From contig OV884059.1 in the NCBI GenBank assembly GCA_930367215.1, forward strand, positions 65,381,393 to 65,445,392: a stretch of 64,000 nucleotides of DNA, in the 5' to 3' direction. Source of the DNA: Pollenia angustigena. Taxonomy: Eukaryota > Arthropoda > Insecta > Diptera > Polleniidae. Below are positions 35,251-44,782 of this stretch, piece by piece. The translations under genes were made by a program, and so were the position numbers. Numbering within the stretch: the first letter of the stretch is position 1; each line of letters opens with the position of its first letter. The notes beneath the pieces are model-generated. The model had not been told where the DNA came from. It did no database searches and saw only the letters and a list, made by a program, of their open reading frames with translations.

Positions 35251-36022
35251 CTAGCTTAGGCCGCGGAGACCCTAACTATAGAAAAAACCAAACGGTTAAA
35301 ACTATGTATGTTTTTATGTGTGAAAACTAAACGTGGATTTGCTTTATATGCTCTGAACATGTGTATATATTGTAGTTATTACGTCGTCAAGTGTAAGCAC
35401 AACTATGTCAACATTTGGTGGAATTTTCACCTTTCCTTCGGTTTCTGGATATTTTCTGATTTCTAGGAGAAGGTCAGCATATCGTCCAGCGCAAACGCCA
35501 CTCTTCAAATGCACTTGTATGTTTTCGAAACGTGGAGTTTTTCTATAAAGCGCCAAAGATTTGAGTTCCTTTCGGTACTACCGACAGAAATCTTCAGGTA
35601 AAATCACGTGACTCCACCCCTGATGTCATCGTTGCCTCTGATATCTTTTAAAGTTCTGTTTACCACTTCGAAACAGTTTTCGTTTGTCATGGTGCTTATA
35701 TCCCAAACTTTGAGCTTACAATCGCGCACTTCTTTGGCCGCTTTACTTTGCTTTGGAAAGTTTCAGATCTGAGCTTTCCCTTTATTAAAGTTTATCGGAG
35801 CTTGAAGGCAGCATCAGCTTTCTTTGCTCCCTTAAACAGTGCTGCCGCGATTCCTAACGTCTAAGAAGATTTCACGTTTACTCCTAACTTTTGCTAATAG
35901 GAAATTGATGATGAAGGTTTTTCCAGTGTCACTGGGAGCATCCAAAAAATATAATTCCCCCTTCTTTCTCTATGTAGGCAAAAATATTCTTATATACGTA
36001 ATTTTGTTCATTCGCCAGTAAC
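35251..36022 (-). pseudogene. Helitron helicase remnant with 3' end
   Basis: Minus-strand fragments follow the order of the PIF1-like helicase of Helitrons. ELYFLDAPSDTGKTFIINFL near 35960 carries the Walker A (TGKT). KLKVWDISTM near 35710 stands where WDE[AC]TM is expected, so the Walker B acid is lost. VNRTLKDIRGND lies near 35650. NLWRF, TPRFENIQVHLKSGVCAG and ADLLLEIRKYPE lie at 35560-35450. Stops and frameshifts interrupt it. Downstream the strand ends GGCCTAAGCTAG followed by T at 35251, a plausible Helitron 3' terminus (CTAG, insertion before T). The Rep domain is missing. Confidence 0.82.
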
Positions 36023-36590
36023 TTCATTAGATGTCACCAATTCTCTCAGATCAGAAATGTCATAATTTGTTTATTTCAGATCAAATCAAATAAGGAATCA
36101 AATAAGGCCCAACAAAATTAAAGAACTCCCAGAAAAAATGGATATTAAAAAATGGTGAAAAAGGGCCGAAAAATAATGAAAAATTTTATTTTCAAACTTT
36201 TATTTAATAGTCCGTACAACGTAGTCTTAAGGCCCAACAATAAAATGCTTACGTAAGCTTAAGCAACTGTGCGAATACACGTGAATCATAAGTGTCAAAC
36301 CATATTGTACTTGAATAAACTTTTTGTAAAGTTTTATTAATCGAAGAATTTATACCGATTAATCAAGTAATAATAATATAAAGTATTCCTGTTAAATGTA
36401 TAATTTTTTTTAAGGTTTTGATCAAATAAACAAACCAAATGTATGTGTCCGTTGGAATTAAAAAATTTGTCGTGTTAGGTGAGCAATTTAGCTTATATGT
36501 TTGTTAATTTTTTCCACAACAATTTTATAATCATTTCACAAAAGAAAGAACGACAAAGGTATGTTAACTCAAAGATTTATATTAATTTAT
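36023..36590. other. AT-rich spacer
   Basis: AAGGCCCAACAA occurs twice in direct orientation (near 36104 and 36230). No gene is seen. Confidence 0.5.
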
Positions 36591-37038
36591 CGGGTATGTT
36601 CTAGAAAACGAAATGAAGTGAAATTGAAATCGAACTATAATTTTAATTCAATTATTTACAAAATGACCGTAGTTTTTCGTGGATTTAAGGTTGTTCTTGC
36701 AAAAATAATAGATACTTAAAAAATGAAGAAAATAAAATGGTATATTTAAATGAACTTTCATTACAGGGTCGTTTTTGAAATTGTCTTAACCCTTTACGGC
36801 GTCATGTTGTATTTCTGCAACATACCCTTAAAGTAAGTGTAAAAATATTATATATGGTAGCATAGCAATTTAAAGCGATATTGAAGTTTTGCAACATAGC
36901 ATTCTTGCGGTTTAAAAACTATAAGTTTTCTAAACAGCAACAAGTTTGTATTAGTTTCATTCAAGTGACACGTGTGTAGAAATCTATTGTGCGCTCTTTG
37001 TTTTCATTTAAAAAAAATTATTTTTTTAAGTAATAGTG

Positions 37039-37180
37039 CCAATTCACACGTTGCAAGTCTTATTGATCAGCTTGCTACCTTATAGGCGAGAGAGAGTGAG
37101 AGAGAAACGTTTCATTTCCTCTCGTCACTCTCGTTATAAAGTAGCAAGCTGATCAATAAGACTTGCAACGTGTGAATTGG
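37039..37180. mobile_element. Palindromic foldback MITE
   Basis: CCAATTCACACGTTGCAAG followed by TCTTATTGATCAGCTTGCTA faces its exact complement ending TTGCAACGTGTGAATTGG. Arms are about 48 bp separated by about 45 bp of GAGAGAG/CTCTCG-rich sequence. It shares the CTTATTGA...GCTACTTTATA core with 18687-18949. Confidence 0.85.
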
Positions 37181-37396
37181 GACAAAGGTAAGAGGATATA
37201 TTTCAATAACTAATTACTAATTTTTTTCGCAAAACCAATTTCGTTTACGTTTTATACTGATTTTGGTTTGTTTTATACATGCAGCATTGCCTATTTGTAC
37301 TGATTTTGGTTTGTTGTATGTATGCAACATTGCTTATTGAGGTGTATTATTTTACTAGTTTTCCAACATTGTGAATGATTTTTCTTTAGTATCAAA

Positions 37397-37757
37397 ATGA
37401 GCCGTAAATTGCGTAAGGACCTATAATTGATTCTATCACAATGGGAAGATTGGAAAGATGGCCTTGATTTTTATGATAACGATGAAGTTAGGGCCGGCTT
37501 AACACGCTCCACCAAAAGATGTCAGGATGGACCAATACGGGCACTGGCCAGTTTGGGTCAATAAACGCATGAGATGCAAATTTTCAGAATGCCAAGGCGA
37601 TACGCAGACATCTTGCGAAAAATGCGGGGTTAGTCTTCGCTACAATAAGCCAAACAACTGCTTTAAAAATTTTCATATTCTTAATTTCAACTTCAATTTT
37701 GAGAGCTACTGCTGCAATGTTGCATTTCTGCAACAAATAATTTTTTTCAATAAATAA
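37397..37757 (+). pseudogene. piggyBac transposase: N-terminal stub joined to C-terminal zinc domain
   Basis: MSRKLRKDL from 37397 is followed by a stop and an acidic stretch (WEDWKDGLDFYDNDE) typical of piggyBac N termini. A second frame from 37527 reads HWPVWVNKRMRCKFSECQG and SCEKCGVSL with NCFKNFH, the cysteine-rich C-terminal domain (RCxxC...CxxC...CFxxFH). The catalytic DDD core is deleted. The product could at most be a DNA-binding fragment; it is probably not made. Confidence 0.8.
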
Positions 37758-37910
37758 GATCTTAAATATGAATAAAAATTTTTGTATTAATTTTTCCATT
37801 AATAGTAGCCAATTTACCACCTATTAACCAAAAACTAACGCAATTGGCGTTCTTGCGCCGTAAAGGGTTAATTTTAAATCCACTTCATTTTAATTTCTAG
37901 AACACGCCTG

Positions 37911-38571
37911 TATATTTTTAACAAAATAATTCATGCTTTTTTCTCTTTAGAATGAGTTTCGTTTACAAATATTGTACGAAGGATAAATCTAATCTAAAAG
38001 TAAATGTTGTTCAACAACTTCAATAATTTACCACTTACAAAGTGACTATAACAAAGTTTGTACTTGAAGAAGATGCTCCACCAAAAAAATCAAAGGGGCT
38101 ACAAGTGTTCCAATGAATAAATATTTTTTTAACTTCGATCGATTCTCTAGAGGAAATCATTTGCAGAATTATATAAGAGGATGGAATGTCGGTGAAAAGT
38201 TTAAAAAAATCCAAAGTCATATTGACTCTTTTAAAATCTAAGTGCCCGAAAGGGAAGCAATAATTTGGAGCTACATTTAAAAGTTTTATTTAAAAAGGCA
38301 TGTTTATTTAATCAACTACTACTTTTTTCGAAAATTATCAAAAAAAATCTCGTAATTTATAAAATTTCTTGATTTAGAAATATACGATTAGCCGATTAAT
38401 TTTAAAATTTTATTCTTTTAATCGAATAAGTTAAAAATGCCAAATATCGGTCCATAATTTGCCTTTAGATGTAGATAGATATAGATGTTGTGGTAGAGTT
38501 TGGTCCAATTTACCTTCATATGGCCAGAAATAATACACTGCGATTTTGTAAAAATTGGTCCATAATTAACC
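37911..38571. other. Spacer
   Basis: Around 38440-38570 the phrases TCGGTCCATAATTTGCCTTT and ATTGGTCCATAATTAACCTT are two decayed copies of a word also found in the repeat at 62.7-63.1 kb. No gene is seen. Confidence 0.5.
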
Positions 38572-38574
38572 TTA

Positions 38575-39430
38575 AGCTGGGATAACACGATTGCCGCAAA
38601 TGCACCAACATGACACAATTTTTATTGTGTTTTATTGATGCACAATGATGAAATTGCACCAATCAAATAATCTGAAATTACACGATTGCCCGGTTTTAAA
38701 CAAATTTAATTGCTCCTACTTTGTACAAAGCGAAATGGTTACAACAATTGCCGCAGCACAGTCGCACAATTCCTATGTTAAGGTTCGCAAAGAAATATCT
38801 AATATTCGCGCTTAACAGCTAAATATGCTTGTGAACATACATATTTTGTTAATTACAATAATTAAAAAAAAATTTATATGCATAATAAATAAATACATAT
38901 TTATATTCATTACCTTCTAAAAGAAACACAAAAAATTAAAAATGTATACAAAAAAAGGCAAATATTGGCGAGTATTGTGTTGTTTGATTGCCGCACCAGA
39001 ACACAATAAATATTGGTGGATTTTATTTTATTTTTATTGACGCGCGCAAGGTATATTTATAGCAGGTAGCCGCGAGATTACAACAATTGTACAATAAAAC
39101 AAACAACAGGGCTTTTTATTGTTGTTATGTTATACGAACTGAAAAAAAAACTTGTTTACTAAACAACATTTGACAGTTTGTATCACAAAACAAGCAAATA
39201 AAAAATAACCAGCTGGCTTTCCGAGACTGCCTGCTATAAATATACCTTGGACGCGCGGTTGCATAGCAAACAGTCACACGATTGCCGCACCAAGGTTGCA
39301 TTTGATTGGTAAAAGTAAGCACATTATTGTGCCTCGATTGGTACATGAGCCATTTGGTTGTGCAGTCACACGATTGGGGTATTAAAAATTGTGAAAATTG
39401 GTGCATTGCGGCAATCGTGTGATCCCAGCT
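38575..39430. mobile_element. PIF/Harbinger-like MITE
   Basis: Ends AGCTGGGATAACACGATTGC and the complement of AGCTGGGATCACACGATTGC are flanked by TTA on both sides (38572-38574, 39431-39433), the target type of PIF/Harbinger. ACACGATTGCCGCA or close variants recur at about 38587, 38682, 38987, 39273, 39364 and, inverted, at 39407, probably transposase-binding sites. A hAT MITE is inserted inside. Frames here are not genes. Confidence 0.8.
39047..39249. mobile_element. hAT MITE of the CAAGGTATATTTA family, copy 1
   Basis: Flanked by the perfect 8 bp duplication GACGCGCG (39039-39046, 39250-39257). Ends CAAGGTATATTTATAGCAGG and the complement of CAAGGTATATTTATAGCAGG with one change next to them. 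203 bp, non-coding. The G+C-rich target stands out in this AT-rich region. Confidence 0.93.
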
Positions 39431-39599
39431 TTAGGTCTCATATTAAGCACCCTTCTGAAAACCACATTAAAACTACGAAATGCTATAAAAAATTTAAATA
39501 ATATTGCGAAATTTGTTCTTATTTAGGGTTTTTAATACCAGAAAACACTATACAGAATTGTGTGATAATAATATAGGGGAAAAAGGAAGTTGAGAAGAC

Positions 39600-40117
39600 A
39601 ATGGCAAAAAAATCGTTCCCCAACCATCAAGGCCCTATTGCGGTTATGCCAGGCAACTCTACGCAACAAACTGAGGTAGAAACACGACTCTGCAGTAGAA
39701 GGCTATCTAAACCGTATCTGGGCCAAAAACACAAATGAAAAAATAAATGCCTTTGCAAGCCACTTGGAGAAAGTTTTCACGCCCCATGATGCTGATACTT
39801 GTTCCAATTCCAACTATTCCTGATACAGTTAACGATCAAATAAAATTTAAATTAACCCATGTAAAATTAGCGATAGAAAATGTCAACATTAAAAATTCTT
39901 CTGGTCCTGACGGCATCACAGACTCGATGATAAGAAACTTACCTACGTCTGCTTCAAGAATCTTGCTGCTCATCTTGCTTCCCAATTGTTATGATTCCTA
40001 AGCCAGGCACAGACGCTAGTCAAATTACGTCGTACCAATCCGCCTACTATCAATATTATCAAAGCTATTCGAAAAAATATTCCTTTTAAGTATAACTCCC
40101 TATCTTACTGAACTTAA
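39600..40117 (+). pseudogene. jockey-type LINE ORF2, 5' fragment
   Basis: Frames read TIKALLRLCQATLRNKLR, NRIWAKNTNEKINAFASHLE, KLAIENVNIKNSSGPDGITD, IVMIPKPGTDASQITSYQ and SKKIFLLSITPYLTELK. These are the entry motifs of a jockey-clade reverse transcriptase (NxKSPGxDGI and VIMIPKPGK equivalents). Several frameshifts and deletions are present. It stops at 40117 where another LINE is inserted and resumes at 42300. Confidence 0.8.
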
Positions 40118-42275
40118 AGTAAAAAAAATAAAAAATGAGAAACCCTGGTTTTCAAACGAAATTAAAGCCTTAATCAATGAAAGAAATGATGCGTATGCAC
40201 GATGGAAAAGATTTAAAACCCCGGAACTCCATAATTTTTTCAAAATATGCAGAAGAAACGTTAATTTAAAAATTAGAACTGAAAAATCAAAATTTTATGA
40301 GAGAAAGTTCCAATCAGCTGTTTGCTCAAAAAAGAAATGGAGGGAAATTCGTACGATGGGTATCGTTAACAATTGCATGAAAACTGAAAACAAAATTGAT
40401 GTTAATCAACTTAACTTAGAATTTGCCAATATACCAATGCCAGAAGCAAATCTCAGATATTATAACTCTACAAATGCCTTTAACAACGCTAACAATACTA
40501 ATCAACAACTATCATTATGTTTTGATTTCATACATGTTACCCAGGATGATGTTCTTAAATCCATGCTTAGTATTAAATCTGACTCTTTGGGAAATGATGA
40601 GGTTCATCCGAAATTTATTAAATTGATAGTTACATATATACTACAACATATAACACATTTGATTAACACAATAATTACAACATCTACTTTCCCATCAATG
40701 TGGAAACAAGCAAAGATTATACCTGTTCCAAAACCTGATAAAAATTACCGGCCAATTGCGATTTTGCCCTATTTGTCAAAAGTATTTGAAAGGTTGATAC
40801 ATACGCAGATGACTCGATTTTTGTATGAAAATTCTCTGCTCTCTGAGAGACAATCTGGTTTTAGACCTAGACACAGCTGTATTTCTACTCTCATCGATGT
40901 TTCAGAGGAAATACGGTCAAATAAATTGATAACAATATAATATCTTTTTTGGTTTTGCTTGACCATTCTAAGGCGTTTGATACCGTCGAACACACAATAC
41001 TTTGCCAAAAACTGAAATACGTGTGTCATTTTTCAAACACAGCTGTAAAATTACTTGCTTCATATCTATGTGATAGAAGTCAATTCGTTTCTTTTGGTTC
41101 TAATAAATCAAACAGCTGCTTAATGAACAGAGGTGTTCCACAGGGCTCGATACTTGGCCCACTATTACATTCAATATACTCCAATGACTTGCCGTCCATA
41201 CTCAACTACTGTGGTATACAGATGTATGCAGATGACGTTCAGCTTTACATCAGCTGTTCCCCATCAGGTATTATTGATTGTATCAGCAAATTAAATTACG
41301 ATCTCGTTAACGTGTTAAGATGGGCGTCAGTGAATGGCCTTTGCCTCAATGCGAAAAAATCGAAGGCAATGCTTATAAGCAAAACCAAATTTTTACCGTC
41401 TAGCTTGCCGCCAATCCAAATTGGACATTCTACTATTGAAATCGTGAAAAGTGCCAAAAACCTTGGCGTTATTTTTAACAACGATCTCACCTGGTCAAAT
41501 CATGTAAATGCCATAGGTGGAAAAACTTATGTTATGTTAAGAAATCATTGGATGACACAGTATTTTACGCCAATTTATATCCGCATGCTACTCGCTAAGA
41601 CATATCTACTACCCACTTTAATGTATGGATGTGAATTATTTACCAGTTGTGATTCAATAAGCCAGAATAAGCTCAAAGTGACCTACAACAACATTGCCAG
41701 ATATATATATGGACGTACAAGATATAGTAGTATAACTCAGTTTTCAAACCAAATCTGTAATATATCTTTTAAAAATCTATTGAAATGCCGAACACTCATA
41801 TTTTTACATAAACTTATATTTAATAGACAACCTACTTATCTCTACAAAAGAATAACATTTTCAAGATCGAATCGGGGCAATAGAATATACTCCATAAGAT
41901 ACCGTAAGCAAATATCTGAAAGACACTTTCTCGTTAATGCCATCCGTCTCTGGAATGAACTTCCTCCTAATATACATGTATCTGCAGATAATAAGCAATG
42001 CAAAGCACTTTAGATGCGAAATATTTACCCTCTTGGGTTAACGAAAAATCACATACATAACTAAAAAAATTTTTATTGTTATAATTATTACTTTTCTTTT
42101 GTATAAAAATCTGTAACTCATAACTAATTAATTTGTTTTTAGTTTTAAGATAAACCTTTGTAAATGTCATAATCTAATGTGCCTTTATCTCCCTAGAACT
42201 ATTAAATAAGATTAAGTCTTGTTGTACTGCTTATTTTTCAAATAAATAAATAAATAAATAAAAAAAAAAATAAAA
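40118..42275 (+). mobile_element. CR1/L2-group LINE inserted in the jockey LINE
   Basis: The 5'-truncated element begins inside the region between endonuclease and RT and ends in an (AATA)n tail at 42240-42275. The host jockey frame continues on both sides, with TTAA (40114-40117 and 42276-42279) as a possible short duplication. A 3' tail of short repeats rather than pure poly(A) fits the L2/CR1 type. Confidence 0.85.
40119..42013 (+). pseudogene. Reverse transcriptase of the CR1/L2-group LINE, one frameshift
   Basis: Frame one (to 40940) carries KPWFSNEIKALINERNDAYA, SIKSDSLGNDEVHPKFIK, WKQAKIIPVPKPDKNYRPIA and SLLSERQSGFRPRHSC. A frameshift near 40925 leads into frame two with VLLDHSKAFDTVEHTI, RGVPQGSILGPLLHSIYSND, QMYADDVQLY, and NLGVIFNNDLTWSNHV. 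The C-terminal part ends RHFLVNAIRLWNELPPNI. There is no RNase H, and the endonuclease is missing through truncation. The RT motifs including YADD are intact, so the copy is fairly young. Confidence 0.9.
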
Positions 42276-42299
42276 TTAAGCACAAAAAAAAAACACGCA

Positions 42300-42707
42300 A
42301 TCATTCCGGATCATTAGTTCGGATTCCGAGCAAGGCATGGTACAATCGAACAAGCGCATAGAATTGTTACCCAAATTAGACCAGCGTTTGAGAGAAAGGA
42401 ATATTGCTCAATACTATTTATAGACATTTCCCAAGCATTCGACAAAGTTTGGCATGATGGGCTGATCATTGAAATAACACGAATGCTTCCACAAAACACT
42501 CACAAACTCCTTGAGAGCTATTTAACTGGCAGAACATTCATGGTTAGATCAAAAAACCAATACTCCCCCACCAAGAAAATATCTGCTGGTGTCTCTCAAG
42601 GCAGCATATTAGGGCCGTTACTGTATACAATATATACAGCTGATATGCCAACAAGCCCGAGCACACATACTTCTACGTTTGCAGACGACACAGTATTTCG
42701 ACAAAGA
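42300..42707 (+). pseudogene. jockey-type LINE ORF2, middle fragment
   Basis: The frame continues the jockey RT after the inserted LINE: IIPDH, FGFRARHGTIEQAHRIVTQI, LFIDISQAFDKVWHDGLI, AGVSQGSILGPLLYTIYTAD and TFADDTVF. These are RT motifs 2a to C (catalytic DD in FADD). The frame breaks at 42707 directly after FADDTVFR, and the thumb and 3' UTR are missing. Confidence 0.85.
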
Positions 42708-43105
42708 AAAGTTAATTTGACGTATTCATGTTTTTATTGAAAACAATTAGTTTTTTATTATTATTATCTTTTTTCTAACACGAGTTTGTTGTTTTTATCA
42801 CAAAATTTGTGGTTAAATTAAATAAATATTTGTTGGTGCTTTGAAATTTTATTAGGGTTTAGTTTTGTTTATTTATTTGTTTTATATTTTTTAACATTTG
42901 TCTATGACATAATCAGTCATTGTGGTTAGTTTAAAAATCTGTTAAATACATACATTATTATTTTTTAAATACATAATTGAAAAATTATTGCTGTAGAAAT
43001 ATTTTTTGTATTTTTCTTTCGAATTACTTTGTAGGGTTTTAAAATATTTTGTAATTAGATCTTTAATATTAAATCAACTTAAGAGGTTTTTAATTGTTTA
43101 TTTGT
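42708..43105. other. AT-rich spacer
   Basis: T-rich sequence without gene or recognised repeat between the jockey break and the tandem hAT elements. Confidence 0.6.
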
Positions 43106-43113
43106 ATCTGTAT

Positions 43114-44256
43114 TAGTGATGGAAAATTCGGTACTATGGTACTATTTTCAGTACTTTTTAAGAAATTAAGCGTTGGTAGTTTTTTAAAATTGAAAACCAG
43201 GGCAGTTGAGCCGTCAACAAAAAGAACCAACTCCGACTACAACCTCTGAAATTCCAACTCCGACTTCTAATCTAACCTAAACGCTTAATGCATATAAGAC
43301 TGGTCCTTATTTGAATTTAAACTCTTTCTGTAATCCAGTACCATTTGAAAAATAGTTAAATATACACTCAAAATATTATGTAGTTAAATTCAAACGAAAA
43401 TTCATTTGAAACAAATTAAAATTCATTTAAAAAACGGATCATTTACATTTCATTTAAAACAAATGATTTTTTCAGTAATTTCTAAGTTTTTTATTTATTG
43501 AACATCATATTCGTTAAAATTGAATAGTTTTTACTTTTACAAAATATATTTTAACCGATAAAAATCAAACAAATTAACAAAAAAAAATACGGAAAACATT
43601 ATTTTTTGGTAGTTTGTTTTTTTAATAACAAACATAAATGTTGAAAAATAAATTTATTCGTAAAATAACTATATTTTTATTTAATTTTAACAGTACCGAA
43701 AACGAATTTAATAACCTACAATCAGTTACTGTAATAATTTTATGAGTGTAGCAAGAAAAGGATTTAGTAAAAATTTTGAATCAATATTTTAAATATTGCA
43801 TCGCCAATTTCGAAGTATTTTTGTTTTGAAAATTATTCCAATATTTTTTCAAACTTTTCATGCCGAAAAATTTTGGAGTCGGTGTCGCGAATTTTTTGTG
43901 GGTACTTCAACTCCGAATCCGGTACAAAAACCTCAACACCGACTCTACAACTCCGACTCCAAAGCCCTGTTAACAATATTGCCTACACAAAATTAATTCT
44001 TATCAAAAGGGTATGGCAACACTGCTTGTTGGTATATTTTAATCTTAGATATCCTCATCAGAATTTTGGTGTTAAAATTTAGCCAACTCGGTCCATAAAT
44101 GGCTAAGAATTGAGCAAAAAAAAATTATGTACATATTTTAGTTCTTTATTTTTTAGTTTATTAAAAAAAATTCTTGAAAAATTACCAAAATGTTGAAAAA
44201 AGTACTCTTTTCCTTGGTGGTCAGTACCATCTAAATTTTTCAGTTTTCCATCACTG
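43114..44256. mobile_element. hAT-type element A (first of an adjacent pair)
   Basis: Ends TAGTGATGGAAAA and the complement of CAGTGATGGAAAA, flanked by ATCTGTAT at 43106-43113 and 44257-44264. It is 1143 bp and holds a further element (43198-43979). No transposase frame. Confidence 0.88.
43198..43979. mobile_element. hAT-like MITE rich in ACTCCGACT, nested in element A
   Basis: It starts CAGGGCAGTTGAGCCGTC and ends ACTCCGACTCCAAAGCCCTG, whose complement CAGGGCTTTGGAGTCGGAGT is a terminus type I have seen repeatedly in insect genomes. ACTCCGACT words recur at both ends. Flanking octamers (TTGAAAAC, TTAACAAT) agree only partly. Confidence 0.6.
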
Positions 44257-44782
44257 ATCTGTATTAGTGCTGGGAAACTATCGATAGACTATCGATATTA
44301 TCGATTGTTTTAAAATATAAATATCGATATTTTTATTATTTAAAACACAGCTATGAAGACATCTAACAGCAGCTATACACACACAGTTTTTTGCCGCAAA
44401 TTTTTACTTGCTATTATTAATTCGCGCTGAATTACAGAAATGAATACAAACAACTAGAATGGCAAGTGGTATGAATTGCTTAGCAGTGCTTTTTACTGCT
44501 AATTAAAGGCCTTTAAGTCGAAATTTGTACATGTTTATATAGGGACTGATATGTCAAATATTTTTGTAATGTTGTAAAAAACAAAAATGCAAATCCAAAT
44601 GCAATTTGCAACCATAGGACAAAACAATGAACGACCATTAGAGGATAAGTCCGCTAGATTGATTACCTTTTTGGGTTTAGAATTTAGAAAATTGTTTAAA
44701 GTTACTTTCGGTTCCTTCAGAAAGGTACTTATCAATTTTTAAACAACTGCCATCTTAAATAACGTGAGAATATATATTAGAC

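Larger units (their letters stand above)
36786..37871 (+). mobile_element. Internally deleted piggyBac element
   Basis: Both ends lie on TTAA (36786-36789 and 37868-37871), and the terminal repeats CCCTTTACGGCG and CGCCGTAAAGGG pair. TTAA targeting and CCC-starting ends are diagnostic of piggyBac. The interior keeps only the beginning and the end of the transposase gene. A foldback MITE (37039-37180) sits inside. Confidence 0.92.
36591..37910. mobile_element. Outer MITE interrupted by piggyBac
   Basis: Left end CGGGTATGTTCTAGAAAACG and the complement of the right end (CAGGCGTGTTCTAGAAATT) pair; AAATGAAGTG continues both. Without the 1.08 kb piggyBac insertion the element is only about 235 bp. 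No clear target duplication remains. Confidence 0.7.
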
